Of a DNA stretch of 64,000 nt, positions 60,478 through 64,000 are shown piece by piece. Both the position numbers and the translations under genes were made by a program. The stretch is from assembly GCF_004375085.3 (NCBI RefSeq), contig NZ_SNAQ03000002.1, positions 186,001 through 250,000 of the forward strand, in the 5' to 3' direction. The notes below the pieces were generated by a model. That model was not told the DNA's origin. It saw nothing but the letters and a program-made list of their open reading frames with translations, and ran no database searches. This DNA is from Lewinella sp. W8 (GTDB lineage: Bacteria; Bacteroidota; Bacteroidia; Chitinophagales; Saprospiraceae). Each line of letters begins with the position of its first letter. The stretch's first letter is position 1.

Positions 60478-61788
60478 TCACTTTATCACCTGCACCCGCG
60501 GATTCACCGGATAAATCCACTCCACCCCACGCTCCGTGACGATGGCGTCATCCTCCAACGCCACCCGAAGTTTTTTCCCGCCCCACTCCGGCAGACGCGT
60601 GTAGGCAAACAACTCGATCGACAGCAAATTCGTGGGCCTAATTTCGTACCCCAACCGCACGGGATTAAAGAAGGCAATCGAGGGCCCTACCCCGTGTCCC
60701 CAGTTTCCGACGGAGTGGCAACCGATGATCACGTCGGTCACGTCCCCGTCCGTAAACTGGTTAAAGCCCTTCATCTTGTTGAAACCCGCCGCCGTCAGGG
60801 CGGCGTAGACGGCCTCTTCGGCTTCCTTCGCCGTCACTCCCGGCTTAATCGTTTCCTTGATGATTCGCCGCACCCGAACCGCCTGGTCAAAGGCATTCTG
60901 AATGCCGGGAGGGACGCTGGTTTCCCCCTCCCGCAGCACGTAGGCCATCCGCTTCATGTCCGTGTACATGTTCATCAGTCCCACCCCCCAATCGATGAAG
61001 AGTACGTCACCCCGCTGAATGATGCGGTCACTGGAAGTCGCCAGGATGCCCCGCACCCCGGTTACGTAAACGGAAGGCATCCCGAACGAAGAGGCGAGGT
61101 TGTGCCGAAAGAGTTGTTCCTTCATCCACCACGCAACGTCTTCCAGCGTCGTCACGCCGGGCGTAATGACCTCGTTGGACAGGGCGCGTTCCGCAATGGT
61201 ATACGCCAACTCACAGGCTTCTCCGTACACCGCCACCTCACTGGCCACCCGACGGGAACGAAAATCCGAAACCAGTTTTTCTGCGGACACAAATCGGGCC
61301 GCATATTTTTCGCCCAACACTTCCGTAAGTTCCAGGTAGCCCGAATGGGAAAGTCCATCCGCTCCGCCAATGTGCCGGGAATAGTTCAGGCCAATGCGCT
61401 GCGGATCACGCTCTTCCACATAGGCTTTCAACTCCAGGTCGGAGCCGAAATAGTCGTAAGTATTTCCCTCCTCCAGCAAGTAGCCACTGATACCCAACGC
61501 CGCGCGTTCAATGCGGCCTTCTCCACGATCCGTGAAAACGTAGTACCCAGTGGACGCCACGTACCCCTCGCCCAGATCCGGATACAGCGGGTCAAAACTA
61601 CCCTCCCGACACATGACGATCCACATATCAATGTCGTTCTCCCGCATGACCTCGGGCAACACCAGGTCAAATTTATCCTGACGGATCTGGTTCATTTTTC
61701 GCCAGCGTCGATGGGCCTCCTGGGCCGACAGGCTGGTAGATAGAAAAAGGAGGCCAAGGAGGAAGGAGAGGCTGAGGAAACGGAACAT
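60478..61788 (-). CDS. M24 family Xaa-Pro aminopeptidase-like protein, exported
   Basis: A 436-aa protein with signal peptide MFRFLSLSFLLGLLFLSTSL. An N-terminal creatinase-like domain (about 30-180) precedes the pita-bread catalytic domain: FIDWGVGLMNMYTDMKRM supplies the two metal-ligand Asp, CHSVGNWGHGVGP the His, and LSIELFAY plus VALEDDAIVTERG the two Glu. In classic M24 members the first ligand reads D-x-G, matched here by DWG, so the metal site appears complete. Substrates are likely Xaa-Pro peptides in the periplasm. The gene begins divergently from the HYC_CC_PP gene and ends at the REP array. Confidence 0.88.
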   Translation of the reverse strand: MFRFLSLSFLLGLLFLSTSLSAQEAHRRWRKMNQIRQDKFDLVLPEVMRENDIDMWIVMCREGSFDPLYPDLGEGYVASTGYYVFTDRGEGRIERAALGISGYLLEEGNTYDYFGSDLELKAYVEERDPQRIGLNYSRHIGGADGLSHSGYLELTEVLGEKYAARFVSAEKLVSDFRSRRVASEVAVYGEACELAYTIAERALSNEVITPGVTTLEDVAWWMKEQLFRHNLASSFGMPSVYVTGVRGILATSSDRIIQRGDVLFIDWGVGLMNMYTDMKRMAYVLREGETSVPPGIQNAFDQAVRVRRIIKETIKPGVTAKEAEEAVYAALTAAGFNKMKGFNQFTDGDVTDVIIGCHSVGNWGHGVGPSIAFFNPVRLGYEIRPTNLLSIELFAYTRLPEWGGKKLRVALEDDAIVTERGVEWIYPVNPRVQVIK

Positions 61789-61907
61789 TAATCAGTGATT
61801 ATGGTGGTAGCAAAGAAAACAACTGCAAGCTTATTAAGTAGGAAGTGAACTTGAGTACCCGCAACAAAAAACCCAATCACAGCGTATCTTTAGTGACCCA
61901 ACTACGT

Positions 61908-62339
61908 ATGGCAATACGATTTTTCAATATTCTCCTGGCGTCCCTGGTCTTTTTTGGATCGGTAGGTATCCCCGTGAACCGGCATTTCTGCCGGGGAGAA
62001 TTAAAGTCCTTTGCCGTCTTCTCCCAGGCCGAAAAGTGCCACCAAAATCAGCAGCGAAAGCACTGCCCGCTGCATCCACCAGCAGCGGATGAGAAGCCCT
62101 CCGACGAAAAAAAGGGCTGCTGCGACGACGAGCATGAGTTTTGGCAGACCGAAGCCCAGGAAACGATCAGTGCGGCGGACTTTCCCGCAATTACCCCTCC
62201 GCTCGCCGATCTGCTGCCGAACATTTCCCTCCCTTACCGGGCACTTCCCCTCCACGGGAAAACCCCGAATTTCGAAGTCTATCGGCCGCCTCCGCTGGCC
62301 CGCGACCACCGCGTCGACTTTCAAGTATTCCGGCTTTAA
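61908..62339 (+). CDS. HYC_CC_PP family small exported protein
   Basis: A 143-aa protein from the ATG at 61908, where a hydrophobic signal starts (MAIRFFNILLASLVFFGSVG). It has the pattern that names this Bacteroidota family: an H-F/Y-C element (NRHFCRGE), paired Cys (KKGCCDDEHEF) and a Pro-Pro near the end (YRPPPLARD). His and Cys abundance fits metal handling. It lies 77 nt upstream of a CusA-type efflux gene, and this family is often seen beside copper or heavy-metal genes. A TATCTTTA box (61885-61892) lies 15 nt before the start. Confidence 0.8.
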   Translation: MAIRFFNILLASLVFFGSVGIPVNRHFCRGELKSFAVFSQAEKCHQNQQRKHCPLHPPAADEKPSDEKKGCCDDEHEFWQTEAQETISAADFPAITPPLADLLPNISLPYRALPLHGKTPNFEVYRPPPLARDHRVDFQVFRL

Positions 62340-62416
62340 CGACGTCACCAGACGCTCCGTCTCCCCTTTCCTGTAATGGTCTGGGGCTTTTGTGATTTCC
62401 GTTAAGCCTTTCCTTT

Positions 62417-64000
62417 ATGCTTCAAGGTTTCGTCCGTTTTTTCCTCGAGAACAAACTAGTGGTCTGGTTACTCCTGGTCCTTTTTGTGGGCTGGGGCCTG
62501 GCCACCGCCCCCTTTGACTTTTCCCTCGCCGGTCTCCCCCGCGACCCCGTTTCCGTCGACGCCATTCCCGACATCGGTGAAAACCAGCAAATCGTTTTTA
62601 CGAGCTGGCCGGGCCAGTCTCCCCAGGATGTAGAAGACCAGATCACCTATCCCCTTACCGCTACCCTACTGGGAATTCCCGGCGTCAAATCCGTCCGTTC
62701 CAACTCGATGTTCGGTTTTTCCAGTATCTACCTGATCTTCGAAGAGGAGGTAGAATTTTACTGGTCCCGTAGCAGGATCCTGGAAAAGCTCAACGCACTT
62801 CCTCCTGGCTTGCTGCCCGCCAATGTCGCCCCCACCCTCGGCCCCGACGCGACCGCCCTGGGACAGGTTTTCTGGTACACGCTCGAAGGTCGCTCTCCGG
62901 ATGGTGAGCCCGTCGGGGGCTGGGGACTCGAGGAACTGCGGAGTATCCAGGACTTTTACGTCCGCTACGGCCTCAGCGCGGCTGATGGCGTCAGCGAAGT
63001 CGCCAGTATCGGCGGGTTTGTCCGGGAATATCAGGTGGACGTCGACCCGGATCAGCTCCGGATTCACGGCCTTTCCCTCGGGCAGGTGATGGAGGCCATT
63101 CGGGGGTCTAACCTGGACGTAGGCGCCGCCACGCTGGAAATCAACCTCACCGAATATTTCGTCCGCGGCCTCGGTTACCTTCAGAACCTGGATGACCTGG
63201 AGCTTACCGTGGTGAGTGAACGTAACAACGTGCCCGTTTACCTCCGCGACGTAGCCCGCGTCACGACCGGCCCCGCCGCCCGCCGTGGCATTCTCGATAA
63301 ATCCGGCGCCGAAGCCGTCGGGGGCGTCGTGGTTGCTCGTTATGGCGCCAACCCCTTGGCGGTGATCAACAGCGTGAAGGAAAAGGTCAACGAACTCGCT
63401 CCCGGATTACCGAAAAGAATGGTCTTTGACCCCGTCAGTGGAGACAGTACGCTCAGCCAGGTGACCGTCGTCCCCTTTTATGACCGTTCGGAGTTGATCC
63501 GGGAGACCATCGGCACCCTCGAAGAAGCGCTGACGCTGGAGATTCTCATCACCGCCATTGTCGTCATTCTGCTCCTGTTCAACCTCCGCTCTTCGCTGCT
63601 GGTGGCCGGCACCTTACCGGTCGCCGTGCTGATGTGCTTCATCGCCATGCGGTACCTGGGCGTTGACGCCAATATCGTGGCGCTTTCCGGCATTGCCATT
63701 GCGATTGGCACCATGGTTGACGTCGGGATTGTCCTGGCCGAGAGCATGGTCTATCGATTGCAGGACCCTCCGGACGGCGAAACGCGCCTGGAAAGCATTT
63801 TCGCGGCCACCATGGAAGTAGGATCCGCGGTGCTGACGGCGGTGGCCACCACCATCATCAGCTTCCTGCCGGTATTCACCATGGAAGCCGCCGAGGGAAA
63901 ACTGTTCCGCCCCCTGGCCTTCACCAAGACCTTTGCGTTGATCGCCGCCATCCTGGTCGCCCTGGCCATCATTCCCGCCGTGGCCCACACGGTATTGGGG
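62417..64000 (+). CDS. CusA-type heavy-metal efflux RND permease, 3' end outside window
   Basis: The first 528 codons of a protein that normally has about 1030-1250 residues; the frame is open to the last base. Visible parts are TM1 (VVWLLLVLFVGWGLATAP), the porter domains (VDAIPDIGENQQIVFTSWPG, QDVEDQITYPLTATLLGIPG, VREYQVDVDPDQLRIHGLSL), and TM2-TM6. TM4 reads SGIAIAIGTMVDVGIVLAES, with the Asp and Glu of the HME type. The SGIAIAIG-x-MVD pattern is that of monovalent-cation (Cu+/Ag+) CusA pumps rather than CzcA. The partners (membrane-fusion protein and outer-membrane channel) are expected to the right. The HYC_CC_PP gene upstream supports metal export. Confidence 0.92.
   Translation, partial: MLQGFVRFFLENKLVVWLLLVLFVGWGLATAPFDFSLAGLPRDPVSVDAIPDIGENQQIVFTSWPGQSPQDVEDQITYPLTATLLGIPGVKSVRSNSMFGFSSIYLIFEEEVEFYWSRSRILEKLNALPPGLLPANVAPTLGPDATALGQVFWYTLEGRSPDGEPVGGWGLEELRSIQDFYVRYGLSAADGVSEVASIGGFVREYQVDVDPDQLRIHGLSLGQVMEAIRGSNLDVGAATLEINLTEYFVRGLGYLQNLDDLELTVVSERNNVPVYLRDVARVTTGPAARRGILDKSGAEAVGGVVVARYGANPLAVINSVKEKVNELAPGLPKRMVFDPVSGDSTLSQVTVVPFYDRSELIRETIGTLEEALTLEILITAIVVILLLFNLRSSLLVAGTLPVAVLMCFIAMRYLGVDANIVALSGIAIAIGTMVDVGIVLAESMVYRLQDPPDGETRLESIFAATMEVGSAVLTAVATTIISFLPVFTMEAAEGKLFRPLAFTKTFALIAAILVALAIIPAVAHTVLG

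Overview
The window looks like a chromosomal segment of a Bacteroidota bacterium. Lewinella-like Saprospiria are the best guess, but that is inferred from gene style, not from a marker comparison. Supporting signs are Bacteroidota-type -7 boxes (TAnnTTTG or TAnnTTCG) close to start codons, few Shine-Dalgarno sequences, LytS/LytTR and SusR-like propeller sensors, DUF2911, DUF937-like, DUF1080 and HYC_CC_PP proteins, and a ribosomal protein S16 with a long Ala/Glu tail. No rRNA, tRNA or CRISPR array was seen.

Layout. 0.3-5 kb: an HTH-like protein and a short-form DnaE polymerase. 5-11.6 kb (minus strand): an orphan LuxR-type HTH protein, a LytTR regulator with its propeller histidine kinase, a DyP-type peroxidase and an unknown 216-aa protein; the upstream part is visibly richer in A+T than its surroundings. 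11.8-23.7 kb: housekeeping genes (RlmI, rpsP, LhgO, transaldolase), a cytochrome c/LRR membrane protein paired with a Tat-exported propeller, and a three-gene start/stop-overlapping operon. 23.8-36.5 kb: a DUF2911 protein, an AraC regulator, a cytochrome-linked molybdenum hydroxylase operon, a TonB-domain protein, two cation symporters, an ABC exporter and a DUF1080 lipoprotein, separated by repeat-rich spacers.

36.9-56.5 kb is the centrepiece: nine co-directional genes that read as a beta-1,3-glucan (laminarin-type) utilisation locus. They are (1) a clan GH-A glycosidase whose second half resembles an outer-membrane beta-barrel, (2) a lipoprotein with four tandem binding-type modules, (3) a GH16 lipoprotein, (4) a cytoplasmic GH149-like beta-1,3-glucan phosphorylase, (5) a GH17 lipoprotein, (6) a GH30 lipoprotein, (7) a GPH-type sugar symporter fused to a complete GH17 domain, (8) a free cytoplasmic GH17 paralogous to that fused domain, and (9) a membrane-spanning SusR-like regulator. 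There is no SusC/SusD pair. The proposed flow is surface or periplasmic hydrolysis by 1, 3, 5 and 6, capture by 2, import by 7, then cytoplasmic trimming by the tethered and free GH17 domains and phosphorolysis by 4, with control by 9.

56.6-64 kb: an NTF2-like lipoprotein, an M20 amidohydrolase, a REP-associated tyrosine transposase sitting inside a 127-bp-period array of its presumed REP hairpins, an M24 peptidase, and a HYC_CC_PP protein next to a CusA-type RND efflux pump that runs off the right edge. Several other repeat families are scattered through the intergenic DNA: a GGGCG...GCGCAGGTGC element (at least eight copies), perfect palindromes sharing CAAGGCATGCCTTG, and a 50-bp tandem repeat whose core recurs 44 kb away.
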